A DNA stretch of 64,000 nt from positions 1 through 64,000 of the forward strand of contig JAEYRX010000040.1 of assembly GCA_023435225.1 (NCBI GenBank), in the 5' to 3' direction. Positions 45,774 through 53,443 of this stretch are shown one piece after another. The translations under genes were made by a program, and so were the position numbers. Every line of letters begins with the position of its first letter. Position 1 is the first letter of the stretch. The DNA comes from Bacillota bacterium (lineage in GTDB: Bacteria; Bacillota; UBA4882; UBA8346). The notes under the pieces were generated by a model. That model made no database searches, had not been told where the DNA came from, and worked only from the letters and a program-made list of their open reading frames with translations.

Positions 45774-45918
45774 GCGAGAGGCAACGTGCGGCCTGGCAAC
45801 AGTTTAATTCTTAGTCTTGAACTCTGAACTATTAACCTTGAACTTATGACCAATAACTAATAACCATGAATCAATAACTAACGAACTATTGTTGAACTAA
45901 TGAGAGAGGAACAGCGGA
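45774..45918. repeat. Short-word repeats before the ASKHA gene
   Basis: Repeats of the type CCTTGAACTTATGACC, CAATAACTAATAACC and ATCAATAACTAACGAAC. No gene. Confidence 0.5.
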
Positions 45919-47670
45919 ATGGCCGGAGAAGTTGAAGTTACTTTTGTTAATCAAAAAGAAAAAAGATTATTTCCGGTGGGTATGGCTGTCAGTGATATTT
46001 TACGGGCGGCTAATATCAGTTTTCCATTGGTTTGTAACGGCCAGGGAACTTGTGGCAAATGCCGGGTCAAGGTATCAGGAGATACAACTCCTCCGACTAG
46101 CGCCGAATTAAGACAGCTTGGAACTTCCGAATTTGCTAATGGTATCAGGTTGGCCTGCCAGATTAAGTTGACCGGTCCGCTAAAACTGGAGTTATTGGGT
46201 GAAATCTCCTCTAAAAACATTTTACAGACAGGGAATATAGAATTAAAGGAGATTGACCCTGAATGGGGGATAATCACTATTACCAAACCCCCAATATTGA
46301 GTTGGTATTGGATCTCCAAGAAACTCCCGGTACCATTACAACCATCTCTTGGTATTTTGCAGGAGATTGCTTTATTAGCGCCGGAAACAGAAGAACTAAC
46401 TATCGAATATTTTGGAAATGAAGCTATCGGTTTAGTTTCAAATAATGCCGCCACTAAATATGCAGTTGCGGTTGATATCGGAACTACTACTTTAGCGGCT
46501 TATTTGGTTGATTTACAAAACGGGGCAATTGTAAATACCGCTTCCGCTTATAATCCGCAGAGTAGTTATGGAGCCGATGTAATCTCCCGAATCAATTACG
46601 CCGGAACCGAGGCTGGACTTGATACTCTCCACAGGGTAATTGTTAGTGAGATTAATAATTTAATCATTGAACTACTATCCGGGCAGGGAATTATTACCGA
46701 AAATATTATACAGGTTACTTTGGTCGGTAATAGCTGTATGATACATTTGTTAGCAAAAGTCAGTCCGGAATCGTTAGGAAAGGTACCGTTTGAACCGGTT
46801 TTCCAAGAAATGCTCCAACTTGAACCGGCCGAGATAGGCTTAAAAACTAATCCCCGGGGAAAAGTCTTTATTCTGCCTGGAATTGGCGGTTTTGTAGGTT
46901 CCGATATTTCAGCCGGAGTACTGGCCTGCGGGTTGGAACCGGAGCGTAAAGAGTTGTTCATTGATATTGGAACTAATGGAGAGGTGATAATTACCGGACA
47001 GGGGAGGATGTTGGCTTGTTCAACCGCTGCCGGTCCCGCCTTTGAAGGAGCGACTATTTACTGTGGAATGCTTGCCAACTCAGGAGCGATTACTGATGTG
47101 CAATTTACTGGAAAGTCATTATCCTTAACTACCATTAATAATGAACCACCAAAGGGGATTTGTGGAACCGGGTTAATCAGAGCCTTGGTTGAATTGTTAC
47201 AAAAGGGTTATATTAATAAGACCGGCCGCTGGGAGGAAGAGATTGATCATCCCAATTATGATCCCGATAGTAAATGGTTTTATTTGGTAAAAGTTGAGTC
47301 AAATCCGGTCTATATTTCCCAGCAGGATATTCGCCAATTTCAATTGGCTAAGGGAGCGGTTCGCACCGGACTGGAGTTGCTGATGAAACGTTTGGAGATA
47401 AGCGCTGATGAGTTGGATACGGTTTATCTAGCCGGGGCTTTTGGCACATACTTGAGACCGGAGGATGCTGTTTATTTGGGATTACTGCCCAAAGTTCCGG
47501 TGGAGAAGATTAAGGCTGTCGGCAATACCGCCGGTATGGGTGCGGTAATTAGTATTCTCTCGAAGACTGCGTTGGTGGAGTTGCAATCGAGGGTTAAGAA
47601 GATTGAGCATGTTGAGTTGGCTGAAGACCCGGAATTTACCGAAGTCTTTACGGAGTCCATGATGTTTTGA
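45919..47670 (+). CDS. RACo-like ASKHA protein with 2Fe-2S domain (corrinoid reductive activator type)
   Basis: 583 residues. The N-terminal plant-type ferredoxin domain has Cys in VCNGQGTCGKCRVKV and a fourth in RLACQI (2Fe-2S). After a linker comes an actin-like ATPase (ASKHA) region beginning YAVAVDIGTTTLAAYLVDL, with SYGADVISRI, FIDIGTNGEVI and LAGAFGTYL. This is the plan of RACo and related proteins, which use ATP to reduce Co(II) corrinoids in methyltransferase systems. No corrinoid protein or methyltransferase is nearby, so its partner must lie elsewhere. Family call good; role inferred. Confidence 0.88.
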   Translation: MAGEVEVTFVNQKEKRLFPVGMAVSDILRAANISFPLVCNGQGTCGKCRVKVSGDTTPPTSAELRQLGTSEFANGIRLACQIKLTGPLKLELLGEISSKNILQTGNIELKEIDPEWGIITITKPPILSWYWISKKLPVPLQPSLGILQEIALLAPETEELTIEYFGNEAIGLVSNNAATKYAVAVDIGTTTLAAYLVDLQNGAIVNTASAYNPQSSYGADVISRINYAGTEAGLDTLHRVIVSEINNLIIELLSGQGIITENIIQVTLVGNSCMIHLLAKVSPESLGKVPFEPVFQEMLQLEPAEIGLKTNPRGKVFILPGIGGFVGSDISAGVLACGLEPERKELFIDIGTNGEVIITGQGRMLACSTAAGPAFEGATIYCGMLANSGAITDVQFTGKSLSLTTINNEPPKGICGTGLIRALVELLQKGYINKTGRWEEEIDHPNYDPDSKWFYLVKVESNPVYISQQDIRQFQLAKGAVRTGLELLMKRLEISADELDTVYLAGAFGTYLRPEDAVYLGLLPKVPVEKIKAVGNTAGMGAVISILSKTALVELQSRVKKIEHVELAEDPEFTEVFTESMMF

Positions 47671-47720
47671 AAGAAATAAAAAACACAGATACATTAAAAA
47701 TTTAGAAAGATGATTAAAAT

Positions 47721-48003
47721 GCTTGCAGGAAATGGGCGTTTGGAAGCGTGATCTGCTTCGAATTGCTGCGTTGTTCATTCGTTCCGGGGTTCAGCGTACA
47801 TCCAGTATAGTGTTTCTTAAATAACTATCTATTTGAAATGTTCAAAACTCCTTAAACCGTGGAGCTTTTGAACATTTTACTTTGGTAAGATAATTTAAGA
47901 ACCACTACTAGTACGCCTCCACTCCTCACTTCCTTCACGCCTTGCACTTCTCGTAGATGACGCTCCCGGTTGTTAATTCTAAGAAGACGCCCATTTTCTG
48001 CAA
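47721..48003. repeat. Large palindromic element interrupted by a second palindrome
   Basis: TTGCAGGAAATGGGCGT near 47723 and ACGCCCATTTTCTGCAA at 47987-48003 are near-perfect complements; the following parts (AGCGTGATCT / AGATGACGCT, GCGTACATCCAGTA / AGTACGCCTCC) also face each other. Between two AGTA words (47804-47807 and 47910-47913) lies a 102-base insert with its own ends, TAGTGTTTCTTAAATA and TTTAAGAACCACTA, and an inner hairpin TGTTCAAAA...TTTTGAACA. This suggests one mobile palindrome inserted into another, with AGTA as possible target duplication. Confidence 0.65.
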
Positions 48004-48292
48004 CTCATCCCGAAACGGGTATGGCGTCTCAAAGTTGTGGCCGTTTCGGAGGTGTTACATAGTGCTTATTTGATTATTATTGCTAAGCGTTTGATTTAGT
48101 GATTTCCTTCTTAGCTGTTACTGACCTCTGAACCAAATTTTCACGTTTTCGACGATAATCATTCTGTGGACTGTCGACCTTGAACCATTTATGGTTCTGG
48201 TCTTAAAAATCTTTCGTGGCAGTCTATTTTTAAATGTTTTTAGAGTCAATCAAATACTCTTTAAGAATATAAAAAAACCTGATGGAAGTATA
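48004..48292. other. Intergenic with two more hairpins
   Basis: CCGAAACGG at about 48010 faces CCGTTTCGG near 48045, and GACCTTGAACC faces TGGTTCTGGTC around 48177-48205. No open frame of note. Function unknown. Confidence 0.4.
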
Positions 48293-48320
48293 TTGATTTT
48301 TTTTTAAGATATGTTATACT
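48293..48320 (+). promoter_or_regulatory. Promoter upstream of trxA
   Basis: TTGATT (48293-48298), 16 bases, TATACT (48315-48320), about 160 bases before trxA. Confidence 0.6.
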
Positions 48321-48337
48321 ATACCTAGTAGGGTATA
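48320..48337. promoter_or_regulatory. Putative CsoR/CstR-type operator
   Basis: TATACC-TAGTAG-GGTATA: perfect 6-bp half-sites around a 6-base centre, overlapping the end of the -10 box. The ATACC...GGTAT form resembles operators of CsoR-family copper or persulfide sensors. This is inference from the motif; no csoR gene is in the window. Confidence 0.4.
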
Positions 48338-48341
48338 TAGA

Positions 48342-48462
48342 TAAAAGTTTAAAGTGAAAAGAGTAAAGAGTAAAGGGTAAAATTATTCAAACATTTTAGC
48401 TTATCTTTAGACCTTGAACTTGGAACCTTGAACCCTGAGCCTAAACTTTGGACTTTAAAATT
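48342..48462. repeat. Short-word inverted repeat in the trxA leader
   Basis: GTTTAAAGTGAAAAGAGTAAAG-like words, then ACCTTGAACTTGGAACCTTG and AAACTTTGGACTTTAAA on the right. Part of the same class as 30092-30180 and 51783-51885. Confidence 0.5.
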
Positions 48463-48482
48463 TAAGAAGGAGTGATTGTAAA

Positions 48483-48800
48483 ATGTTAAATTTGACTGAG
48501 GTTAATTTTCAAGAGGAAGTATTGAATAGTACCGGAGTTGTGTTGGTGGATTTTTGGGCGCCGTGGTGCGGGCCGTGCCGGATGGTAGCACCGGTTTTAG
48601 AGCAGATTGCCAAGGAGTACGAAGGCTTGGTAAAAATCGTAAAGGTTAATGTGGATGAGAACCCGAATTTAGCTGGGAAATATGGTATTATGTCCATTCC
48701 GACCCTGATGATCTTCAAAGGAGGCCGGGTAGTGGAACAATTAGTGGGCGCCTTACCGAAACCGGCATTGGAGAATAAGTTGGAACGCTGGGTGAGGTAA
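48483..48800 (+). CDS. trxA: Thioredoxin
   Basis: 105-residue thioredoxin with the active site WCGPC in FWAPWCGPCRMVAP, the cis-Pro in SIPTLMIF and the GALPKPAL end. Reduces protein disulfides in the cytosol. AAGAAGGAG precedes the ATG. Downstream is a DUF6132 membrane protein. Confidence 0.96.
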   Translation: MLNLTEVNFQEEVLNSTGVVLVDFWAPWCGPCRMVAPVLEQIAKEYEGLVKIVKVNVDENPNLAGKYGIMSIPTLMIFKGGRVVEQLVGALPKPALENKLERWVR

Positions 48801-48927
48801 AGACAGTTATTGGTTCATTGGTTATTAGTAAAGACTTTGGTATATTGGATATTGGTAATAGGAAACAGATATAGGTTGTCTGCCTTATGAATTAGCATTA
48901 AAAGAACTTATTCATAGGAGTTAAATT

Positions 48928-49092
48928 ATGAATATTGGGAGAATAATAATTGGGGCTGTTGTTGGTGGAGTGGTTGGATACGGGATTTATAAAGTTATCG
49001 GCTGCTCCTCCGGGGCTTGCCCGATTACCAGTAATCCGTTTATCAGTACTATTTATGGGGCGGTGATGGGGGTACTGGTGAGTTGGCGGTGA
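48928..49092 (+). CDS. DUF6132-like small membrane protein
   Basis: 54 residues: a Gly-rich transmembrane helix (IIIGAVVGGVVGYGIYKVI), the Cys-containing loop GCSSGACPITSNP, and a second helix ending VSWR. This loop is the hallmark of small proteins I know as DUF6132. Function unknown; the Cys pair and thioredoxin neighbour suggest sulfur or redox chemistry. ATAGGAG lies 8 bases before the ATG. Confidence 0.75.
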   Translation: MNIGRIIIGAVVGGVVGYGIYKVIGCSSGACPITSNPFISTIYGAVMGVLVSWR

Positions 49093-49151
49093 CTGGGTTT
49101 ATTAATAAAGAATGGTTTTAATCGAGGGAAAGATCTTGATTGATTAAAAAG

Positions 49152-49178
49152 AATCGCAGAATTTCTGCGATTTTTTTT
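49152..49178 (+). terminator. Terminator of the trxA-DUF6132 unit
   Basis: AATCGCAG-AATTT-CTGCGATT followed by a run of T residues. Confidence 0.9.
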
Positions 49179-49182
49179 AATC

Positions 49183-49211
49183 TTGACATTATTTCGATAT
49201 ATAACTAATTA
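49183..49211 (+). promoter_or_regulatory. Probable promoter of the metalloprotease gene
   Basis: TTGACA (49183-49188), 17 bases, TAATTA (49206-49211), about 110 bases before the ATG. Confidence 0.55.
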
Positions 49212-49321
49212 GATTATTGTAAACTTTTTGCAACATCATTTGACACATCTCCAGCTTTATGGTATTTTGGGAATAAATAACACGAACAGATTTTTTTGTA
49301 ATAAAAGAGGAGTGTTTTGCA

Positions 49322-50785
49322 ATGATCTTAAAAAGAATTTCCTGGTTAATGGCTTTTTTATTAGTTGTTACTATTGCGTTGGTTGGTTGTGGGAGTGGAG
49401 GTGGAGGAGGGAAGAAAAAGAATGACGCCCCGGCTCCTCCGATTAACCCTATAATATCTACATTTTCTTTGGCCGGGAATGAAGGCAAGAACGTTTATAT
49501 ATTATGTGCACTTGCCAATAGGGTTGAAGGGGATACTAATTATATTGCTCCATATAATGTCACTGTCTCTTCTGCAAATCCGAGTAGCGTTGCCGATAAT
49601 TTTCCATTAAGAAGTAGTCTTTTAAAGAACAGTTTGTCCCGGAGACGCTATCCATATGGAGATGAACAAATGAAAATGGACAGTATGCTTCGTCAACGGG
49701 AAGCAGATAACTTGAGGAGGAGACCTCAATCGGTCAGGTTTTCGCAGAAGATTTCTTTTGCCCCTGCATTAGGTGAAACACGGTCGTTTATTGTTTATGT
49801 CACTCCAAGTCAAACTCAATCAAGAAATTTTATTTATAAAAAAACTAGTGCCAATTGTTATATTTGGGTTGACAGTACTGAAAATATTTCTGATGCGATT
49901 TTAGATGATTATGTCACTGATTTTGAGGCTTCCATAACAGAGCTTCGTACCGACTTTGGGCATGACCAAGATACTGACGGCGAAGGCCCGATTTACATTT
50001 TAATTTCTTCAGTATTTAATGATTTTTGTGGAGGTTATTTTAACTCAACAGATAAATATGCAGTTGATGGCAGTAACAACCATGATATAGTTTATTTAGC
50101 TAATAATTCTTATGCGGTAGTAGGTAAGTATACTGCTGAAGAAGGGCAAGAATATAACAAAGCGACTCTTGCTCATGAGTTTCAGCATATGATTAACTTT
50201 GACTGTCATTACCGGAATAATGCAATCGTTCCTGAAACTATTTGGTTGAATGAAGGTTTGTCGGAACTGGCAAGTTATGTGTGTGGTCATGGTGACGCCA
50301 ATAACTTTAAAATTAAAGCTTTTTTAGATTTTCCCGTCGGTATTACCGTATGGGACCAAACATCATCCAGCTATGGCGCCGGATTGTTATTTACAAGGTA
50401 CATATATGAAAGATACCCTGCCAAGATAACAAATATGGTCAATACAAATTTGGTGGGTATAGCCAATATTGAATCAACGCTTGGAGTGAACTTCGATGAG
50501 TTTATTACGGATTTTTACCTTGCTCTATGTTATGACGGCACCGGTTACTCCGTAGATCCCCGTTATGAATTTGCTACTTTGAATCTTCGGACCGGCGATT
50601 TTGATGGGTTACTACCATGGCAATCGTTTCAGATAGGAAATAATGGCACGGCTTTAGCTTATCCATATGAGCCGGTTCTTTTACCGTTAACGGATGTAGG
50701 AACAAATTCGACCATAACTTTTTCAGTGGTCGGTTCGCCCGTAAAAGCTACAATAATTGGACTAGAGCCTCCTGATAGTTTTTAA
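49322..50785 (+). CDS. Lipoprotein zinc metalloprotease (M30-like)
   Basis: 487 residues. Lipoprotein signal with lipobox LVGC (Cys near residue 23) followed by a Gly-rich spacer. The catalytic domain has HEFQH in TLAHEFQHMINF (residues near 283) and a downstream ETIWLNEGLSELASY, giving the third zinc ligand Glu of gluzincins. The layout and the GPIYILISSV and SYGAGLLFTRYI segments resemble peptidase family M30 (hyicolysin type). Likely membrane-anchored and facing the periplasm or outside. AGGAGTG precedes the ATG. Confidence 0.8.
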   Translation: MILKRISWLMAFLLVVTIALVGCGSGGGGGKKKNDAPAPPINPIISTFSLAGNEGKNVYILCALANRVEGDTNYIAPYNVTVSSANPSSVADNFPLRSSLLKNSLSRRRYPYGDEQMKMDSMLRQREADNLRRRPQSVRFSQKISFAPALGETRSFIVYVTPSQTQSRNFIYKKTSANCYIWVDSTENISDAILDDYVTDFEASITELRTDFGHDQDTDGEGPIYILISSVFNDFCGGYFNSTDKYAVDGSNNHDIVYLANNSYAVVGKYTAEEGQEYNKATLAHEFQHMINFDCHYRNNAIVPETIWLNEGLSELASYVCGHGDANNFKIKAFLDFPVGITVWDQTSSSYGAGLLFTRYIYERYPAKITNMVNTNLVGIANIESTLGVNFDEFITDFYLALCYDGTGYSVDPRYEFATLNLRTGDFDGLLPWQSFQIGNNGTALAYPYEPVLLPLTDVGTNSTITFSVVGSPVKATIIGLEPPDSF

Positions 50786-50824
50786 ATCCTTTTATCAAAT
50801 ATTTAAGAAAACAGAGGTGATTTG

Positions 50825-51625
50825 ATGATTACTTGGTTTCATTTGCGAAAAGCAAGTAATTTTCCAATATTTATAGTACTAGTTATATTGGTTCTTTTAT
50901 TATCCGCATTTAGTTTTTCGACTTTTTTCGAGAAATACGCCAAAATATCTTGGGGTAATTCTTATAAGCAAGGAGATTATACTTACTTTCCCGGAACCAT
51001 CAAATCTGATTTTGGCACTATGAATATTATCTGGAAAGTTTACCATAACAAAAATTTTCAATTAGTGTTTTATGAATCGTCAAGCGGGGCGGAGATTTCT
51101 TCAAAAGAAACAAAGTTATATCCTTTATATCATGATAATAAAACCGTCACTATATATCGAGAAATATTGCCATTATCCAATAAGTTGGAAGCTCCAAAAT
51201 TGAATAAAATAGCTACAGTTAAAACCAACAATTTGCATGCTGTTGTCAAAACCTCTTATCATTCAAAAGGTTCCGAAATAAATCAAGAAGTAAAATCAGT
51301 ATTATGGGGGCAACCTTATCAACAAAACGGTTATAGGTATGTTCCGGGAGTTATTAGTACTAATTTCGGTAATTTTAATCTATTCTTAAAAATTAGTCCA
51401 AATAATGCTATACAACTTGTAGCATTTAAATCAGTTGGGGGAGCGGAACTCGGGAATCGAGAAATACGACTATATTTGCTTGAAGCTCCTCAAAAGTTAA
51501 CTACAACGGTTTTTAGAGAAAGATTGCCCATAAATAATAGTAATGAACCATTTATGTTACAAAGAATTGTTGTAGTTAAAACAAACGAGTTGAATGAAGG
51601 AATAGAATTAGGGTTTAAACTTTAG
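50825..51625 (+). CDS. Exported or anchored protein with two internal repeats
   Basis: 266 residues. N-terminal hydrophobic segment (FPIFIVLVILVLLLSAFSFS) as signal or anchor, then the same 95-residue module twice: WGNSYKQGDYTYFPGTIKSDFG...NKIATVKTN and WGQPYQQNGYRYVPGVISTNFG...RIVVVKTN. Each copy has a beta-rich pattern with GAE and YREILP/FRERLP. No family recognised. GAGGTGA lies 7 bases before ATG 50825. Confidence 0.6.
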   Translation: MITWFHLRKASNFPIFIVLVILVLLLSAFSFSTFFEKYAKISWGNSYKQGDYTYFPGTIKSDFGTMNIIWKVYHNKNFQLVFYESSSGAEISSKETKLYPLYHDNKTVTIYREILPLSNKLEAPKLNKIATVKTNNLHAVVKTSYHSKGSEINQEVKSVLWGQPYQQNGYRYVPGVISTNFGNFNLFLKISPNNAIQLVAFKSVGGAELGNREIRLYLLEAPQKLTTTVFRERLPINNSNEPFMLQRIVVVKTNELNEGIELGFKL

Positions 51626-51628
51626 TTA

Positions 51629-51778
51629 ATGAAGTTGGAGCCGAAAAAGCCGGTTACTTATGTGGTTACTTATCCGGCTGGACGGGAACTGGAACCGGGC
51701 AAGTATAAGTTGGTTGGGGCCTTTTGTACCAGGGAGAAAGAGTATTTGTCGGAATCGGTGGAGATTGAGGTTAGGTAA
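51629..51778 (+). pseudogene. C-terminal remnant of a BsuPI/Ig-like domain gene
   Basis: 49 codons in frame directly after the stop of the preceding gene: LEPKKPVTYVVTYPAG, then ELEPGKYKLVGAF and an ESVEIEVR end. The 'EPGKYKLVGAF' type strand ending in a beta edge resembles the tail of BsuPI-like protease-inhibitor or Ig domains. There is no ribosome site before the ATG, so it is read as the leftover end of a lost gene. Confidence 0.45.
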
Positions 51779-51782
51779 AAAA

Positions 51783-51885
51783 AACAGTCGGAAGTCGAAA
51801 GTCAAAGGTCAAAAGTCAAATAACAAAGGTATGAACTTTTAATTAGACTTTGAAACACCTAGACTTTAGGACTTAAAGACTTTTC
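51783..51885. repeat. Inverted repeat of AAGTCNAAAG words
   Basis: Left arm GTCGGAAGTCGAAAGTCAAAG plus AAAAGTCAAA; right arm GACTTTGAAACACC, TAGACTTTAGG, ACTTAAAGACTTTT. A similar pair lies at 30092-30180. No gene. Confidence 0.65.
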
Positions 51886-51975
51886 GACTAATATTTTTAG
51901 AGCAACGAAAAAGTATGACACATTTTTTTGGATGTGATAAAATATAAATACCTTTTGATTCCGGGAGAAAATTGG

Positions 51976-52302
51976 ATGGAAAAAATCGATGCTTTATTCG
52001 ATATGGTAGCCAGTATAGCTCATGATGTTACAGAGATTAAAACCGGCTTGAGCGGGATTGAAGCGAGAGTAAACGGCATTGATACCCGGCTGGATAATCT
52101 CGATAAAAGAGCCGACGCCAATCAAAGGGAGAATAACACCCGTTTTGACCGGATTGAACAAAAACTTGATGTAGTAGTTGAATAGGTTGCCGGGTTGACT
52201 GAGTTTAAAAACGAAATGGAGCTGTAATTTATTAAATTTTCAACTATCGTGGATGAAAATAGTATGGATATTCGATTGTTAAATAAAGTAGTTTCCGGGT
52301 AA
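51976..52302 (+). pseudogene. Coiled-coil protein gene with two in-frame stops
   Basis: ATG 51976 with GGGAGA upstream opens a 69-residue coiled coil (LSGIEARVNGIDTRLDNLDK, FDRIEQKLDVVVE). It stops at TAG 52183, but the same frame continues VAGLTEFKNEMEL to a TAA and then IVDENSMDIRLLNKVVSG to 52302, all of coiled-coil character. A CAG-to-TAG change at the first stop would restore a typical sequence. So probably a decayed gene of about 108 codons. Confidence 0.6.
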
Positions 52303-52314
52303 AGACTTATTTAG

Positions 52315-52412
52315 GGAAGCGCCGATTAATCCGATTTTGTGCGAGAAAATATGCGGTATTAGGCATTTTACGAAGCACAAAATCGTCACTTATTCAATTA
52401 ATCAGCGCTTCC
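52315..52412. repeat. 98-bp palindromic element, copy 4
   Basis: Same orientation as copies 1 and 2, with two differences (GCGCCGATTAAT for GCGCTGATTAAT and GCGAGAAAAT for GCGAGCAAAT). Follows the decayed coiled-coil gene. Confidence 0.9.
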
Positions 52413-52425
52413 TTAGGAATCTTGA

Positions 52426-52476
52426 AAATCCGTGTTAATCCCGTCAATTAAGTTTTAAAGGGATTGACAGGATTTT
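52426..52476. repeat. Inverted repeat of AATCCGTG/GGATTGACA words
   Basis: AAATCCGTGTTAATCCCGTC faces GGGATTGACAGGATT. Same word family as 44896-44982. Confidence 0.65.
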
Positions 52477-52663
52477 TTTGTTTTTGACGAAAGTTGATGG
52501 ATTCAACCAGACATCATTCATCATTTAAAAAATTAAATCTTTCTTACCAGTTAATTTCTCTTATGTGACAAAATAATTTAGTAAGCGTAAAATCTTACCC
52601 ACCTAGAAATTTAAAATTCTGCATGCGATAATATTCCCAAAAAAACCGCAGGAGAATATTACC

Positions 52664-53029
52664 ATGCAAAAAGACAAAAAACAACCAGAAGACCGAAAAA
52701 TCTGGGAAAAAAGGTATCAAGATTTTCAAGCTAGTGGAAAAAGCCAAGCAGCATGGTGTAAAGAAAAAAATATCAATCCAAACACCTTTAATTTTTGGTA
52801 TTTGAGATTGAAACGGGAAAAAGCAGAACCTAGAAAACAACCAAAAGAATCAATAAAATGGTTGGCTGTAGAGCCAAAAGAAATCGAAATAAAAACAAAA
52901 ACGAATATTAAGACATCTTCCGACCAAACCATTGGACTAAAAATAGCCGATGTGAGCATCGAAGTTAAGCCTGGATTTGAACCGGAACATTTAATAAATA
53001 TCATAAAAACCTTAAGTAAGCTATGCTGA
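52664..53029 (+). CDS. tnpA: IS66 accessory protein TnpA
   Basis: 121 residues. N-terminal HTH-like WEKRYQDFQASGKSQAAWCKEKNINPNTFNFWYLRLK, split here as SGKSQAAWCKEKNI and FNFWYLRLK, is typical of IS66 TnpA. The rest is charged linker. GGAGAA precedes the ATG. Overlaps tnpB by 7 bases. Confidence 0.9.
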   Translation: MQKDKKQPEDRKIWEKRYQDFQASGKSQAAWCKEKNINPNTFNFWYLRLKREKAEPRKQPKESIKWLAVEPKEIEIKTKTNIKTSSDQTIGLKIADVSIEVKPGFEPEHLINIIKTLSKLC

Positions 53030-53376
53030 AAATATCGGAACCGGTTAAAGTTTTTCTAGCTTGCGGCAGCACCGATATGCGCAAATCAATCAACGGGCTG
53101 GCGGTAATAGTCCAAGAAGAATTTCAACTAGATCTATTTTCATCCTGTCTGTTTGTGTTCTGCAATAAAGGCAGAAATAAACTAAAAATCTTACAATGGG
53201 ATCATAATGGGTTTTGGCTACATTACCGGCGGTTGGAAAAAGGCAAATTTCAATGGCCGAGAGATGGAGTAACACCGGTGATAATTGGCCGCAGGGAGTT
53301 AAACTGGCTATTAGACGGATTATCGATTCAACAAGAAGAATCTCATCCGAAAGTGAATGCAAACATTGTTATTTAA
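53023..53376 (+). CDS. tnpB: IS66 accessory protein TnpB
   Basis: 117 residues. Contains the family hallmarks FLACGSTDMRKSINGL, FVFCNKGRNKLKILQWDHNGFWLHYRRLEKG-type core (seen as NKLKILQWD and GFWLHYRRLE) and the WPRDG motif. Required with TnpA for IS66 transposition. Confidence 0.95.
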   Translation: MLKISEPVKVFLACGSTDMRKSINGLAVIVQEEFQLDLFSSCLFVFCNKGRNKLKILQWDHNGFWLHYRRLEKGKFQWPRDGVTPVIIGRRELNWLLDGLSIQQEESHPKVNANIVI

Positions 53377-53443
53377 GGATTTTTAAAATAAAAATTGTTA
53401 GAAAATAAAGGATTACCAATAGTTTCCGGCGAATTTATACATT

